64,000 nucleotides of DNA, taken from CAVQUE01 sp046290435. GTDB taxonomy: Bacteria; Actinomycetota; Acidimicrobiia; Acidimicrobiales; UBA8592. The notes under the pieces were generated by a model. The model worked only from the letters and a program-made list of their open reading frames with translations, ran no database searches and was not told the DNA's origin. The stretch lies in contig JBKAGO010000067.1 in assembly GCA_046290435.1 (NCBI GenBank), positions 124,001 to 188,000 on the forward strand. The letters are read 5' to 3'. Made by a program: the position numbers and the translations under genes. Of this stretch, positions 41,765 through 50,889 are shown piece by piece (within the stretch, counting starts at the first letter, position 1; every line of letters begins with the position of its first letter).

Positions 41765-42624
41765 AGCCGTTGCTCCTGGACCGTGTTGGTCAACGTGCCG
41801 AGCCCGGACACCTCGACCTCGACGACGTCTCCCTCGGTGAGAACGCCCGGCGGCTGACGCAGGACTCCGTTGCCTTCGGGCGAGCCCGTGGCGATGACAT
41901 CGCCCGGCTCGAGCCAGGTGATCTCGGACAGATACGCGATGAGCTCCGCGAACGAAAAGATCAGGTCGTCCAGCTTCATGTGCTGGCGGGTCTCGCCGTT
42001 GACCCGGGTCTGCAGAGAGAGGTCGTCGACCGAGACCTCGTCCGCGGTGACCATCCAGGGTCCGCAGCTGCCGCTGCGGTAGGCGTTCTTGCCGGCCGTT
42101 CCGTGCGAGCTGCGGATCTGATACTGGCGAGCCGAGCCGTCGTTGAAACACGTGTAGCCGGCCACGTGCCCGAGCGCTTCGTCGACCGACACGTTGCGGC
42201 AACGTGTCCCGATGACCATCGCGATCTCGCCTTCGTAGTCGAAGGTCGGCTCGAGTGCGGGCTTCTCGATTGCCTCGCCGCTGCCGACGATGGTGTTGGT
42301 GGCCCGGAGGAACATGATGGGGTACTCCGGCAGGTGCGGCACACCCATGAGCTCCGACACCTCGGCGAAGTGCGTATGGGTGTTGAGACCGGCACACCAG
42401 ATGGATCCAGGGCGAGGGATCGGAGGCAGGAGCTGGACGGCGTCGAGTGCGACGTCGGGTGTCTCGGACGCCTCGATGTCGCGGGCGGGCTCGAGACCCG
42501 ATGCGATGAGCGCCTGCAACGTCGGGGCGACATCGCCCAGCCGTTTCGCGAGGTCGATGATGGCCCCGTCGACGACGATCCCGTAGGACTCGCGGCCGTC
42601 GTTGCGATAACTGGCGAGCTTCAT
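41761..42624 (-). CDS. Fumarylacetoacetate hydrolase (FAH) family protein, module 2
   Basis: A 287-residue FAH-fold enzyme: RPGSIWCAGLNTHTHFAEV, PTFDYEGEIAMVIGTRCRNV with metal-binding Glu, FNDGSARQYQIR and TGSPEGNG. It is the same length as the module-1 FAH but diverged. Its ATG overlaps the TetR stop and its stop overlaps the hydroxylase start, so tetR, FAH and hydroxylase form a coupled series. It likely hydrolyses the product made by the adjacent oxygenases. Confidence 0.87.
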   Translation of the reverse strand: MKLASYRNDGRESYGIVVDGAIIDLAKRLGDVAPTLQALIASGLEPARDIEASETPDVALDAVQLLPPIPRPGSIWCAGLNTHTHFAEVSELMGVPHLPEYPIMFLRATNTIVGSGEAIEKPALEPTFDYEGEIAMVIGTRCRNVSVDEALGHVAGYTCFNDGSARQYQIRSSHGTAGKNAYRSGSCGPWMVTADEVSVDDLSLQTRVNGETRQHMKLDDLIFSFAELIAYLSEITWLEPGDVIATGSPEGNGVLRQPPGVLTEGDVVEVEVSGLGTLTNTVQEQRL

Positions 42625-43316
42625 TCGGCCCGTCCTCCTTGGTTTGCAGTTGTGGGTTCCGTCCCCGCAGTCCCGGGTGCCATCAGCAGCGAGACGATGA
42701 GCTCGACGTGGGCGTCGACCATCCCCGGGCCGGTCGGGTCCGTGCCCGACAACAGCCGGCATTCGGGCGCCATCGCGAAGATCGACGCGCTGCTGACCAG
42801 CAGGTAGTAGAACTGCACCGCCGAGATCTCCCGTACGGCGAGGTGGCGCCGGGCATTCTCGAAGATCGTTCGGACCGCTTCGTAGAAGCTGCGAACGTGG
42901 GTCTCGACCATCCAGTCCAGACGCCACTCGTCGCGCCGACCCTCGTCGAGCATGATGCACATCAGGTCGGGGTTCTCGGCGCTCGATCGCAGGTAGTGAC
43001 CGATGAGCGACCGGATGGCCTCGGCCGGCTCGGCGTCGGGCGCCGCTTCGGGTCCGGCCGGCATGTCGGTGGTCATGCGAGCGAACAGCTCGTTCATGCA
43101 CGACTTCCAGAACTCTTCTTTGGTCCCGAAGTGGTAGGTGATGAGACCCCGTTGGAGTCCCGCGTGCGCCTCGATGTCGCGCAGGCCTGCCGCTTCGTAG
43201 CCGCGTGATGCGAAGAGCTCGATCCCCGCCGCGAGCAGCTTCGCCTGCGTGCGCGCTGCCTTGCGCGTCGTTGCAGTCCGGCTCTGCGACGGCGGGACAC
43301 CTCCCCCTGCTTCCAT
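42621..43316 (-). CDS. TetR-family transcriptional regulator
   Basis: A 231-residue regulator. The N-terminal helix-turn-helix (about 20-65) reads ELFASRGYEAAGLRDIEAHAGLQRGLITYHFGTKEEF over several helices; the rest is the helical ligand domain with a C-terminal Met/Gly/Pro-rich tail. The ATG at 43316 is chosen with GGGGGAA upstream. A 47-bp operator-like palindrome overlaps the divergent promoter to its right, so autoregulation plus control of the VOC gene is probable. Confidence 0.87.
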   Translation of the reverse strand: MEAGGGVPPSQSRTATTRKAARTQAKLLAAGIELFASRGYEAAGLRDIEAHAGLQRGLITYHFGTKEEFWKSCMNELFARMTTDMPAGPEAAPDAEPAEAIRSLIGHYLRSSAENPDLMCIMLDEGRRDEWRLDWMVETHVRSFYEAVRTIFENARRHLAVREISAVQFYYLLVSSASIFAMAPECRLLSGTDPTGPGMVDAHVELIVSLLMAPGTAGTEPTTANQGGRAE

Positions 43317-43332
43317 CGGTTTCCCCCATGCC

Positions 43333-43379
43333 TTGACAACTGTCGAAAACTCTAGTTCGCTTTTCGACAGTTGACAAGC
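43333..43379. promoter_or_regulatory. Large inverted repeat, probable TetR operator
   Basis: Left arm CTTGACAACTGTCGAAAA (43333-43350) and right arm TTTTCGACAGTTGACAAG (43362-43379) match at 17 of 18 positions around an 11-bp centre. The arms carry TTGACA-like boxes on both strands, so the site would control the tetR operon and the VOC gene at 43394 together. Confidence 0.75.
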
Positions 43380-43393
43380 CTCAGGGGGACCCG

Positions 43394-44008
43394 ATGTCAC
43401 AGACCTTTGCAATCCCACCCACCGCGCTCGAGAGGGGGAAGATCGCCCCGGCCAAGCTCGCTCACTTCGTGCTGCGCACGTCGCGCTACCAGGAGATGAT
43501 CGACTGGTACCGGACGGTGCTCGAAGCCGAGATCATGGTCGGGACCGAGATGGTCACGTTCCTGACCTACGACGAAGAGCACCATCGCGTCGCCTTCATC
43601 CACATGCCCGGGCTGGCCGACGGCAGCCCCGAGACCTCGGGCGTCGATCACGTCGCCTTCACCTACGCCGGCATCGACGACCTGTTCGCGACCTACGAGC
43701 GGCTGGCGTCGCTCGGCATCGAGCCGTTCTGGCCGATCCACCACGGGCCGACGCTGTCGTTCTATTACCGCGACCCCGACGGCAACCAGGTGGAGTTGCA
43801 GATCGATGTGTTCGACACGAACGAGAAGACCAACAGGTGGCTCGCCGAGAGCGACTTCGTCGACAATCCGATCGGCGTCAAGGTGGATCCCGCCGATCTC
43901 ATCGCCCGATACCGCTCCGGCGAGCCCACCGAGACGTTGCTCGCCCGACCGGTCATCGATCCGAGCACCATCTTCGATCAGTTCCCGACGCCGCCTCCCG
44001 CGGCTTGA
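43394..44008 (+). CDS. VOC-family extradiol-type dioxygenase
   Basis: A 204-residue protein of the biphenyl-diol/catechol 2,3-dioxygenase superfamily. Candidate Fe(II) ligands are His in LAHFVLRTSRY, His in GVDHVAFTY and Glu in NQVELQIDVF; FYYRDPDGNQVEL is the usual C-terminal signature. It carries a 50-residue C-terminal extension. A Shine-Dalgarno AGGGGGA precedes the ATG. Divergent from tetR and sharing its operator, it fits ring cleavage after hydroxylation by the adjacent flavin enzyme. Confidence 0.82.
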   Translation: MSQTFAIPPTALERGKIAPAKLAHFVLRTSRYQEMIDWYRTVLEAEIMVGTEMVTFLTYDEEHHRVAFIHMPGLADGSPETSGVDHVAFTYAGIDDLFATYERLASLGIEPFWPIHHGPTLSFYYRDPDGNQVELQIDVFDTNEKTNRWLAESDFVDNPIGVKVDPADLIARYRSGEPTETLLARPVIDPSTIFDQFPTPPPAA

Positions 44009-44054
44009 CCCGAGACCGAGACGACATGTCGAGCATGGAACGGTGGCCCGAGAG

Positions 44055-47000
44055 ATGACCGATGTGCGTCCGCGTGAGGAGTTGGAGGCCAAGTACCGCG
44101 AGGAGTCGGGGGATTTCTTCCTGACGGGTGTGCAGGCGTTGGTGCGGGTGCCGATCGAGCAGATGCGTGCCGATCGCCGTCATGGGTTGCGGACGGCGGC
44201 GTTCGTGTCGGGGTATCAGGGCAGTCCGTTGGGCGGTTTCGATCTCGAGCTGGCCAGCAGGCGAACCATCCTCGACGGGCTCGACATCGTGCATCAGCCG
44301 GGACTGAACGAGGAACTGGCGGCGACGGCGGTGATGGGCAGCCAGTTGTCCTCGACGTTCCCGTCGCAGCGCTTCGATGGCGTGGTCGGGATCTGGTACG
44401 GCAAGGCGCCGGGGGTCGATCGTGCCGGTGATGCGTTCCGCCATGCCGCGTATGCGGGTACCCACCGCACCGGTGGGGTGTTGGCGATGGCCGGTGACGA
44501 TCCGGCGAACAAGTCGTCGTCGTTGCCGTCGTCGTCGGAGCATGCGCTCGCTGATGTCCACATGCCGATCCTGCATCCGGGCAATGTGCAGGAGGTCCTC
44601 GATCTCGGTGCCCATGGGATCGCGTTGTCGCGGGCGTGTGGTCTGTGGACGGCGCTGAAGGTGGTCACCGTGGTCGCCGACGGTTCCGGGATCGCCGAGG
44701 TCGGCGGGCATCGAGTCTCTCCGGTCATGCCCGAGGTCGACTGGAATGGTGCACCGTTCGTTCCGGTGGTGAACCCGACCTTGTTGGGCCGTCCTGCCAT
44801 CGAGATGGAGGCGGAGATCTACGACGTGCGGATGGACGTGGCCCGCCGCTACGCCGTGGTCAACGAACTCAACAAGGTGACCCATGACGCGCCGGGGGCG
44901 TGGCTCGGCATCATTGCGTCGGGTCACCTCTATCACGAGGTGATCGCTGCGCTGGCGGGGCTCGGACTCGACGATGCGGCGTTGGCCGCGCGCGGTGTGC
45001 GTGTCATGCAGTTGGGCATGCTGCATCCGTTCGACCGCGACACGCTGCGCCATTTCGGGCGCGGGCTCGACGAGATCGTGGTGGTCGAGGAGAAGCGTCC
45101 CTTCATCGAGTCCCACCTGCGTGATGCGCTCTACGGCGTTGCCGACGCCCCGCAGATCTCGGGCAAGACCGACCCCGACGGCATCCGTCTGGTCCCCCAG
45201 CACGGCGCACTCTCCACTGCACAGGTCGAAGCCGCGCTGCGGCGCCGCCTCCTCACGCGTCTCGACCCGGCTGTGCTCACCCCGGAGCAGCCGGCTGCGC
45301 CGTCACGTCGTTTGTTGCCGGTACTGCCGGCGCGGGCGCCGTATTTCTGTTCGGGTTGCCCGCACTCGACCGGGACCCGCGCTCCTGCGGACTCCCTCAT
45401 CGGTACCGGGATCGGCTGCCATGGCATGCCCGATGTGATCGCTCCGTCGCGCACAGGCCGGCCGATGGGCAACACCCACATGGGCGGGGAAGGGTCGCAG
45501 TGGGTCGGCATCGAACCCTTCGTCGACATCGATCACTTCATCCAGAACCTCGGCGACGGAACGTTCGCCCACTCCGGATCGCTCAGCATCCGCCAAGCGG
45601 TCGCGGCGAACAGTCACATCACGTTCAAGCTGCTCTACAACAGCGCGGTCGCGATGACCGGTGGCCAGGACGCGCCCGGCGCGATGGCGGTCGACAAGAT
45701 CGCCACGTGGGCGCTGTGCGAAGGCGTGGCGCGGGTCATCATCACCACCGACGATCGCGGCCGCTACCGCAAGGTCGAGGTGCCGCGCGGTGTCGAGGTC
45801 TGGGACCGCTCCCGCATCGTCGAGGCCCAAGAGGTCCTGGCGACGGTGCCCGGCGTGACGCTGTTGATCCACGATCAGCAATGTGCAGCCGAAAAACGTC
45901 GAGACCGCAAACGGGGCCTGATCCCGGATGCACCGAGACGTGTCGTGATCAACGAGCGGGTATGCGAGGGCTGCGGCGACTGCGGCGTGAAATCGAACTG
46001 CCTGTCGGTGCAGCCCGTCGACACCACCTACGGACGCAAGACCCGCATCGATCAGTCGTCGTGCAACAAGGACTACACCTGCCTCGACGGCGACTGCCCG
46101 TCGTTCGTCACGGTCACCCCCAAACGTCGTTCCAAGACGGCCGCGCCGGACCGGTCGGGAGGCGGCGCCCGACGACGACCCCCACTCGAGGCGTCCGAGC
46201 TCCCCGACCCGGTGGCGTTGTTCGGTGGCGACGACGTGAAGATCCGCATGCCCGGCATCGGCGGGACCGGCGTGGTCACCGTGTCCCAGGTGCTGGCCAT
46301 GGCGGCCAAACTCGACGGCAGACATGTCAGTGGTCTCGATCAGACCGGCTTGTCCCAGAAGGCGGGTGCGGTGGTCTCGGACCTGCAGGTCAGTGCCGGC
46401 GACAGAGCCAGAACCGAAACCGAGGCAAGCTCGGTGGACCTGTACCTGGTCTTCGACCTGCTGGTCGGGTTGACCCCGGCGAACCTGAACGCGACATCAC
46501 CGGCATCAACGGTGGCCGTCGTGTCGACGACCAGGACTGCCAGCGGCCCGATGGTCCGCGACGTCGGCGCGTCGTACCCCGACGAGGCGGCGATGCGTGC
46601 CCAACTCGACGCGACGACCCGCTGCGAACACAACCGCTACCTCGACACCGTCGCCGTGACCGAAGGGCTCTTCGGCGACGCCACCACTGCGAACATCCTC
46701 CAGGTCGGCATCGCCTACCAGATCGGCGCGTTGCCGTTGTCGGCAACGTCGATCGAGCAGGCCATCGAGGTCAACGGCGTGGCCGTCGAGGCCAACAAGC
46801 TGGCCTTCCGATGGGGCCGCATGTGGGCAATCGACCCCGAACGTGTCGCCGCAGCGTCGCCGGCATCGAAGAACCACACCGAGACACCGCCCAGCGAAGC
46901 CATTCGCCGGGCAGTCGAGAACGCAGGCCTCGGCGGAGACGTGGCCCGGGTCGCTCTTGCCCGGGCCACAGATCTCGCCGACTACCAGAACGAGGCCTAC

Positions 47001-47540
47001 GCCCTGCGCTACCTCGACACCGTCGGCACCGCCGCAGCCACCGGCCACCCCACCTACGCCGCCGCCGTCGCGCAGTACCTCCACAAGCTCATGGCCTACA
47101 AAGACGAATACGAGGTTGCCCGACTCCACCTCGAGACCGCAGCCCGCGCCGCCGTCGAGGAAGCCGTCGGTGGCGATGTGAAGGTCTCCTGGAACCTGCA
47201 CCCACCGATCCTGCGAACCCTGGGCATGGACCGCAAGATCCGCCTCGGACCCTGGTTCACGCCGGCCATGAAAGGCCTCAAGGCGGCACGCAAGCTACGC
47301 GGCACACCCATCGACGTCTTCGGCTACACCGAGATGCGCCGCCTCGAACGCCGCCTCGTCACCGACTACGAACAGATCGTCGCCCGACTCAACCCTCGGG
47401 TCACCACCGAGAACCTCGACCGCGCCATCGCGCTCGCATCCCTACCGGACATGGTCCGCGGCTACGAAGACATCAAGCTCGACAACGTCGAGCGCTACCA
47501 CAGCGAACTCGAACGGGCCTGCAAAGAACTCGAGATCTGA
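44055..47540 (+). CDS. Indolepyruvate:ferredoxin oxidoreductase, fused alpha/beta/gamma type
   Basis: A 1161-residue enzyme combining the pyrimidine-binding, TPP-binding and gamma domains of 2-oxoacid:ferredoxin oxidoreductases. It has GYQGSPLGGFD and HQPGLNEELAATAVMGSQ at the N-terminus, FCSGCPHSTGT and TGIGCHGMPDV with the TPP site in the middle, and a Cys-rich part (INERVCEGCGDCGVKSNCLS and CNKDYTCLDGDC). The gamma domain MPGIGGTGVVTVSQVLA follows. The family oxidatively decarboxylates aryl pyruvates to aryl-acetyl-CoA. It starts 47 bp after the VOC gene, so it may be in the same operon. ATG 44055 chosen. Confidence 0.9.
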   Translation: MTDVRPREELEAKYREESGDFFLTGVQALVRVPIEQMRADRRHGLRTAAFVSGYQGSPLGGFDLELASRRTILDGLDIVHQPGLNEELAATAVMGSQLSSTFPSQRFDGVVGIWYGKAPGVDRAGDAFRHAAYAGTHRTGGVLAMAGDDPANKSSSLPSSSEHALADVHMPILHPGNVQEVLDLGAHGIALSRACGLWTALKVVTVVADGSGIAEVGGHRVSPVMPEVDWNGAPFVPVVNPTLLGRPAIEMEAEIYDVRMDVARRYAVVNELNKVTHDAPGAWLGIIASGHLYHEVIAALAGLGLDDAALAARGVRVMQLGMLHPFDRDTLRHFGRGLDEIVVVEEKRPFIESHLRDALYGVADAPQISGKTDPDGIRLVPQHGALSTAQVEAALRRRLLTRLDPAVLTPEQPAAPSRRLLPVLPARAPYFCSGCPHSTGTRAPADSLIGTGIGCHGMPDVIAPSRTGRPMGNTHMGGEGSQWVGIEPFVDIDHFIQNLGDGTFAHSGSLSIRQAVAANSHITFKLLYNSAVAMTGGQDAPGAMAVDKIATWALCEGVARVIITTDDRGRYRKVEVPRGVEVWDRSRIVEAQEVLATVPGVTLLIHDQQCAAEKRRDRKRGLIPDAPRRVVINERVCEGCGDCGVKSNCLSVQPVDTTYGRKTRIDQSSCNKDYTCLDGDCPSFVTVTPKRRSKTAAPDRSGGGARRRPPLEASELPDPVALFGGDDVKIRMPGIGGTGVVTVSQVLAMAAKLDGRHVSGLDQTGLSQKAGAVVSDLQVSAGDRARTETEASSVDLYLVFDLLVGLTPANLNATSPASTVAVVSTTRTASGPMVRDVGASYPDEAAMRAQLDATTRCEHNRYLDTVAVTEGLFGDATTANILQVGIAYQIGALPLSATSIEQAIEVNGVAVEANKLAFRWGRMWAIDPERVAAASPASKNHTETPPSEAIRRAVENAGLGGDVARVALARATDLADYQNEAYALRYLDTVGTAAATGHPTYAAAVAQYLHKLMAYKDEYEVARLHLETAARAAVEEAVGGDVKVSWNLHPPILRTLGMDRKIRLGPWFTPAMKGLKAARKLRGTPIDVFGYTEMRRLERRLVTDYEQIVARLNPRVTTENLDRAIALASLPDMVRGYEDIKLDNVERYHSELERACKELEI

Positions 47541-47581
47541 GATGGGCGGCGGCAGCGATCAGGTCGTCGCACCGGGACCGT

Positions 47582-48883
47582 TCAACCGACGCGGGCGCCG
47601 GGGGCGATGGTGGGGGGCGCGGCGTTGAGGGCGTCGCGGGCGAAGCCGGCGGCGGCTTTGTAGCGGTCCATGAAGGCCTCGCGTTCGGCGCGGGGGACGA
47701 CGTCGTCGATGTCGTCGAACACGCCGCCGCAGCGCTCGTCGACCACGCCCAACAGCGCGATCGGGCCTGCGCCGCGGTTGCGCAGCACCAGCGCCGAAAG
47801 ATCCTCCAACAAGGCCTCCTCGTAGGCAGCCAATGCGTCGGGGGTGACGCCGTGGTCGACGAACGCAGCGCCCAGGATCCGGGCGTCGACGATGGCCTGG
47901 GACGCCCCGTTGGAGCCGACCGGGTACATGACGTGCGCGGCGTCGCCGCAGAGCACGACGCGGCCGTCGACCCAGTGGTCGACCGGGTCGCGGTCGACCA
48001 TCGGGAACTCCCACACCTTGGGGGCGCCGGCCACGATGGCGGGCACGTCGAGCCAGTCGAGCACCCAGTCCTCGAACGCGGGCAGGAACGAATCGAAGGA
48101 CACCTCGCGGTTCCAGCTGCTCTCTGCCGGATCCCAGCGGCCGCCGGCACCGCGCTCGGCGGGGTCGACGGTGATCTCGGCGATCCAGTTCTGCAGCTGG
48201 AGTCCGGTGTCGGGATCGGTCGCCGAGATCGGGTAGTGGACGAAGCGCTGATCGAGGGTGCCCATCAGCGTGAACGACGAACCGCTCCGGATCGGCTCGC
48301 CCTGCGCAGTGCCCCGGTACAGGATGGCTCCGCCCCACTGCGGTGGCCCCTGGTCGGGGTGCATCTGGGCCCGCACCGCCGAGTGCAGGCCGTCGCCGGC
48401 GACGAGGAGGCTGCCCTCGACCACCTCGGTGGTGCCGTCGCGGCGATCGAGGGTGACCCGGACGCCGCCGGCGGTGTTCTCGTAGCCGACGACCCGCCGG
48501 GAGGTGACCACGGCGTCGGGGCCGAGGCGTTCGAGCACCGTGCGGTGCAGCAGCATCTGCAGCTCGCCACGGTGCACCGCGTACTGCGGCCACCGGTAGC
48601 CGGCGAGGAGGCCGCGGGGCTCGGACCAGACGTCGGCACCGTTGCGGGCGACCAACGCCCACTCGCGGGCCTCGATCCCCACCGCGGGCAGCGCGTCGGC
48701 CAAGCCCAGGTCGTGGAGCTCGCGAACGGCGTTGGGCTGCAGGTTGATGCCGACACCCAGCGGCGCCAGCTCCCGTACCGACTCGAAGACCCGCACGGGG
48801 ACGCCGATCTGGTGGCAGGTGAGGGCGAAGGTCAGGCCGGCGATGCCGGCGCCTGACACGAGCACAGGGGGAGCCGTCGTCAT
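47582..48883 (-). CDS. FAD-dependent monooxygenase, PhzS/salicylate-hydroxylase-like
   Basis: A 433-residue single-component flavoprotein monooxygenase: VSGAGIAGLTFALTCHQIG with the FAD Gly box, ESV as the beta-2 acidic end, VAGDGLHSAVRAQM in the middle and GDAAHVMYPVGSNGASQAIVDA near the end. Without the thioredoxin-like tail it belongs to the PhzS/salicylate hydroxylase group. It converges with the IOR gene and has no partner of its own. Substrate unknown. Confidence 0.85.
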   Translation of the reverse strand: MTTAPPVLVSGAGIAGLTFALTCHQIGVPVRVFESVRELAPLGVGINLQPNAVRELHDLGLADALPAVGIEAREWALVARNGADVWSEPRGLLAGYRWPQYAVHRGELQMLLHRTVLERLGPDAVVTSRRVVGYENTAGGVRVTLDRRDGTTEVVEGSLLVAGDGLHSAVRAQMHPDQGPPQWGGAILYRGTAQGEPIRSGSSFTLMGTLDQRFVHYPISATDPDTGLQLQNWIAEITVDPAERGAGGRWDPAESSWNREVSFDSFLPAFEDWVLDWLDVPAIVAGAPKVWEFPMVDRDPVDHWVDGRVVLCGDAAHVMYPVGSNGASQAIVDARILGAAFVDHGVTPDALAAYEEALLEDLSALVLRNRGAGPIALLGVVDERCGGVFDDIDDVVPRAEREAFMDRYKAAAGFARDALNAAPPTIAPGARVG

Positions 48884-48945
48884 GGGTCGCTCGGGGTTCG
48901 GGAACGTTCACGGACCGCAGCGGCCCGGCCCGCCACACTAGGGGG

Positions 48946-49410
48946 ATGCCGGCTCCCATCCCCACGCTCGAACACGTCTGCGACCTCACGGTGTCAGCCG
49001 GTGCCGTCGCGGTGCCCGGCGAGACCGGTGCCGGGCTCCGCCGGGTCATCCCCATCGCCGGCGGCAGCTTCGCCGGCCCGCTGCTGAACGGCCGGGTGGT
49101 CGGCGTCGGCGCCGACTGGCAGACGGTGCGGCCCGACGGGGTGGTCGAGCTCGACGCCCGCTACCTGCTCGAGACCGACGACGGCGCGCTCATCGAGCTG
49201 CAGGACCGCGGCCTGCGTCACGGCCCGCCCGAGGTGATGGCCCGCCTCGCCGCCGGCGAGCCCGTCGCGGCCGACGAGTACACGATGCGCAGCGCCATCC
49301 GTCTCGTCACCGGCGACGATCGCTACCGGTGGCTCGATGCCACGGTCTTCGTCGGGGCCGGCGCCCGCACCGCCGACGGCGTGGCCATCTCGATCCACGC
49401 CGTGCGCTGA
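48946..49410 (+). CDS. DUF3237-family protein
   Basis: A 154-residue beta-rich protein with the family pattern RRVIPIAGGSFAGPLLNGRVV, then GADWQTVRPDGVVELDARYL and a C-terminal VFVGAGARTADGVAISI. The family lacks an established activity but often sits near aromatic catabolism genes. It is divergent from the flavin monooxygenase, whose start lies 62 bp away. Confidence 0.8.
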   Translation: MPAPIPTLEHVCDLTVSAGAVAVPGETGAGLRRVIPIAGGSFAGPLLNGRVVGVGADWQTVRPDGVVELDARYLLETDDGALIELQDRGLRHGPPEVMARLAAGEPVAADEYTMRSAIRLVTGDDRYRWLDATVFVGAGARTADGVAISIHAVR

Positions 49411-49496
49411 CGGGCTCCAGACCGCCGACGAAGCGGCTGTCCCTCATCCGACATGCCTCGGTGGGCTGATCGGCCCGACGGTCGAGATCCGCGCTT

Positions 49497-49534
49497 GACA
49501 TACCGGGTATGTCGGGTGTTCCATACTCGGTATG
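49497..49534. promoter_or_regulatory. PadR operator overlapping promoter and start codon
   Basis: GACATACC-G-GGTATGTC (49497-49513) is a perfect 17-bp palindrome overlapping TTGACA at 49495. A second, CATAC-TCG-GTATG (49522-49534), includes the ATG at 49532. The arms resemble PadR targets (ATGT...ACAT), so the regulator probably represses its own operon. Confidence 0.7.
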
Positions 49535-50161
49535 TCGATCCGTCATTCCCTCCTGGCCCTGCTGTCGACGGGCCCCAAGTACGGCCAGCAGCTCAAGGCC
49601 GAGTTCGAGAGCCGCACCGGTGAACTCTGGCCCCTCAACGTCGGGCAGGTGTACACCACGCTGAACCGCCTCGAACGCGACGGCCTGGTCACCGCCACCG
49701 AGGAACCCGACGCCGCGCTGCGCCCCTACGACATCACCGCCGCCGGACGCACCGAGCTCGAGACCTGGTTCCGCTCGCCCCCCGGCGACGAGCCGCCACC
49801 ACGCGACGAGCTGGTCATGAAGGTGATGATCGCCACGTCGGTGGCTCCCGCCGCAGCCGGCGACATCATCCAGACCCACCGTCGCCAGCTCCTCGAGGGC
49901 ATGCGGCGCTACACCCGCATCAAGGCCCGCGACGACGCCTCGGTCGCCACCTCGATCATGTGCGACGCCGAACTGTTCCGCCTCGAGGCCGCCGTCCGCT
50001 GGCTCGACAGCGTCGACGCGCGCCTGCGGTCCGGCGCCCGCCTCGACCTCCCCGCCGAGCGCGAACTCCCCATCGACCCCCCGGCCGCCGCCACCGACGG
50101 CAACGCCCGCTCCGGCGCACCCAGCGCCGGCACCACCCTCGCGAACGAGGTCTCCCGATGA
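49532..50161 (+). CDS. PadR-family transcriptional regulator
   Basis: A 209-residue regulator. The winged helix-turn-helix at 1-85 has the PadR hallmarks LLALLSTGPKYGQQLKAEFE, GQVYTTLNRLERDGLV and DITAAGRTELETWF. The C-terminal half is a long helical dimerisation region, with a disordered tail from about 170. It is the first gene of an operon with an ABC ATPase and a permease (ATGA overlap), the usual pairing for PadR-controlled efflux or lantibiotic-type transporters. Confidence 0.9.
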   Translation: MSIRHSLLALLSTGPKYGQQLKAEFESRTGELWPLNVGQVYTTLNRLERDGLVTATEEPDAALRPYDITAAGRTELETWFRSPPGDEPPPRDELVMKVMIATSVAPAAAGDIIQTHRRQLLEGMRRYTRIKARDDASVATSIMCDAELFRLEAAVRWLDSVDARLRSGARLDLPAERELPIDPPAAATDGNARSGAPSAGTTLANEVSR

Positions 50162-50889
50162 GCACCACCGCATCCCTCGCCCTCCACCAGGTCACCCGCA
50201 CCTACGGATGGGGACCCACCACCGTCCACGCCCTCCAGGGCGTCTCCTTCACCGTCGAACCCGGCGAGTTCGTCGCCGTCATGGGCCCCTCCGGGAGCGG
50301 CAAGTCCACGCTGCTCACCATCGCCGGCGGCATGGAGGACCCGATGTCGGGGACCGTCGTCATCGACGGCGTCGACCTGTCGACGCTGTCGCGCGGCGGC
50401 CTCGCCCGGCTTCGCCGCGAACGCGTCGGCTACGTGTTCCAGGCGTTCAACCTGCTGCCGGCCCTCACCGCCGCCGAGAACGTCGGCCTGCCCCTCGAGC
50501 TCAACGACGTCGGGCGCCGCGAGGCGCTGCGGCGGGCGCAGGAGAAGCTCGAGCTCGTCGGCCTCGGCGACAAGGCCGACCGCTTCCCCGAGGACCTCTC
50601 CGGCGGCGAACAGCAGCGGGTCGCCATCGCCCGCGCGCTCGTCACCGGCGCCGGCCTCGTGCTGGCCGACGAGCCCACCGGCGCCCTCGACTCGGTCAAC
50701 GGCGAGCTCGTCATGCGCACCCTGCGCCGCGCCAGCGACGGCGGCACGGCCACGGTCGTCGTCACCCACGATGCCCAGCTCGCCGCCTGGGCCGACCGCG
50801 TCGTGTTCCTGCGCGACGGCCGCGTCGTCGACGAGACCGCACCGGCACCCGGCATCGACAGCCTCCTCAGCAGCGACGGCGCCCGATGA
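50158..50889 (+). CDS. ABC transporter ATPase, MacB/LolD-type
   Basis: A 243-residue ATPase: Walker A GPSGSGKST near residue 43, Q-loop FQAFNLLPALTAAENV, signature LSGGEQQRVAIARAL and Walker B VLADEPTGALDS, H-loop VVVTHD. The DEPTGALDS form is typical of MacB/LolD/FtsE-like partners of FtsX permeases. It is coupled by 4-bp overlaps to the PadR gene upstream and the permease downstream. Confidence 0.93.
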   Translation: MSTTASLALHQVTRTYGWGPTTVHALQGVSFTVEPGEFVAVMGPSGSGKSTLLTIAGGMEDPMSGTVVIDGVDLSTLSRGGLARLRRERVGYVFQAFNLLPALTAAENVGLPLELNDVGRREALRRAQEKLELVGLGDKADRFPEDLSGGEQQRVAIARALVTGAGLVLADEPTGALDSVNGELVMRTLRRASDGGTATVVVTHDAQLAAWADRVVFLRDGRVVDETAPAPGIDSLLSSDGAR

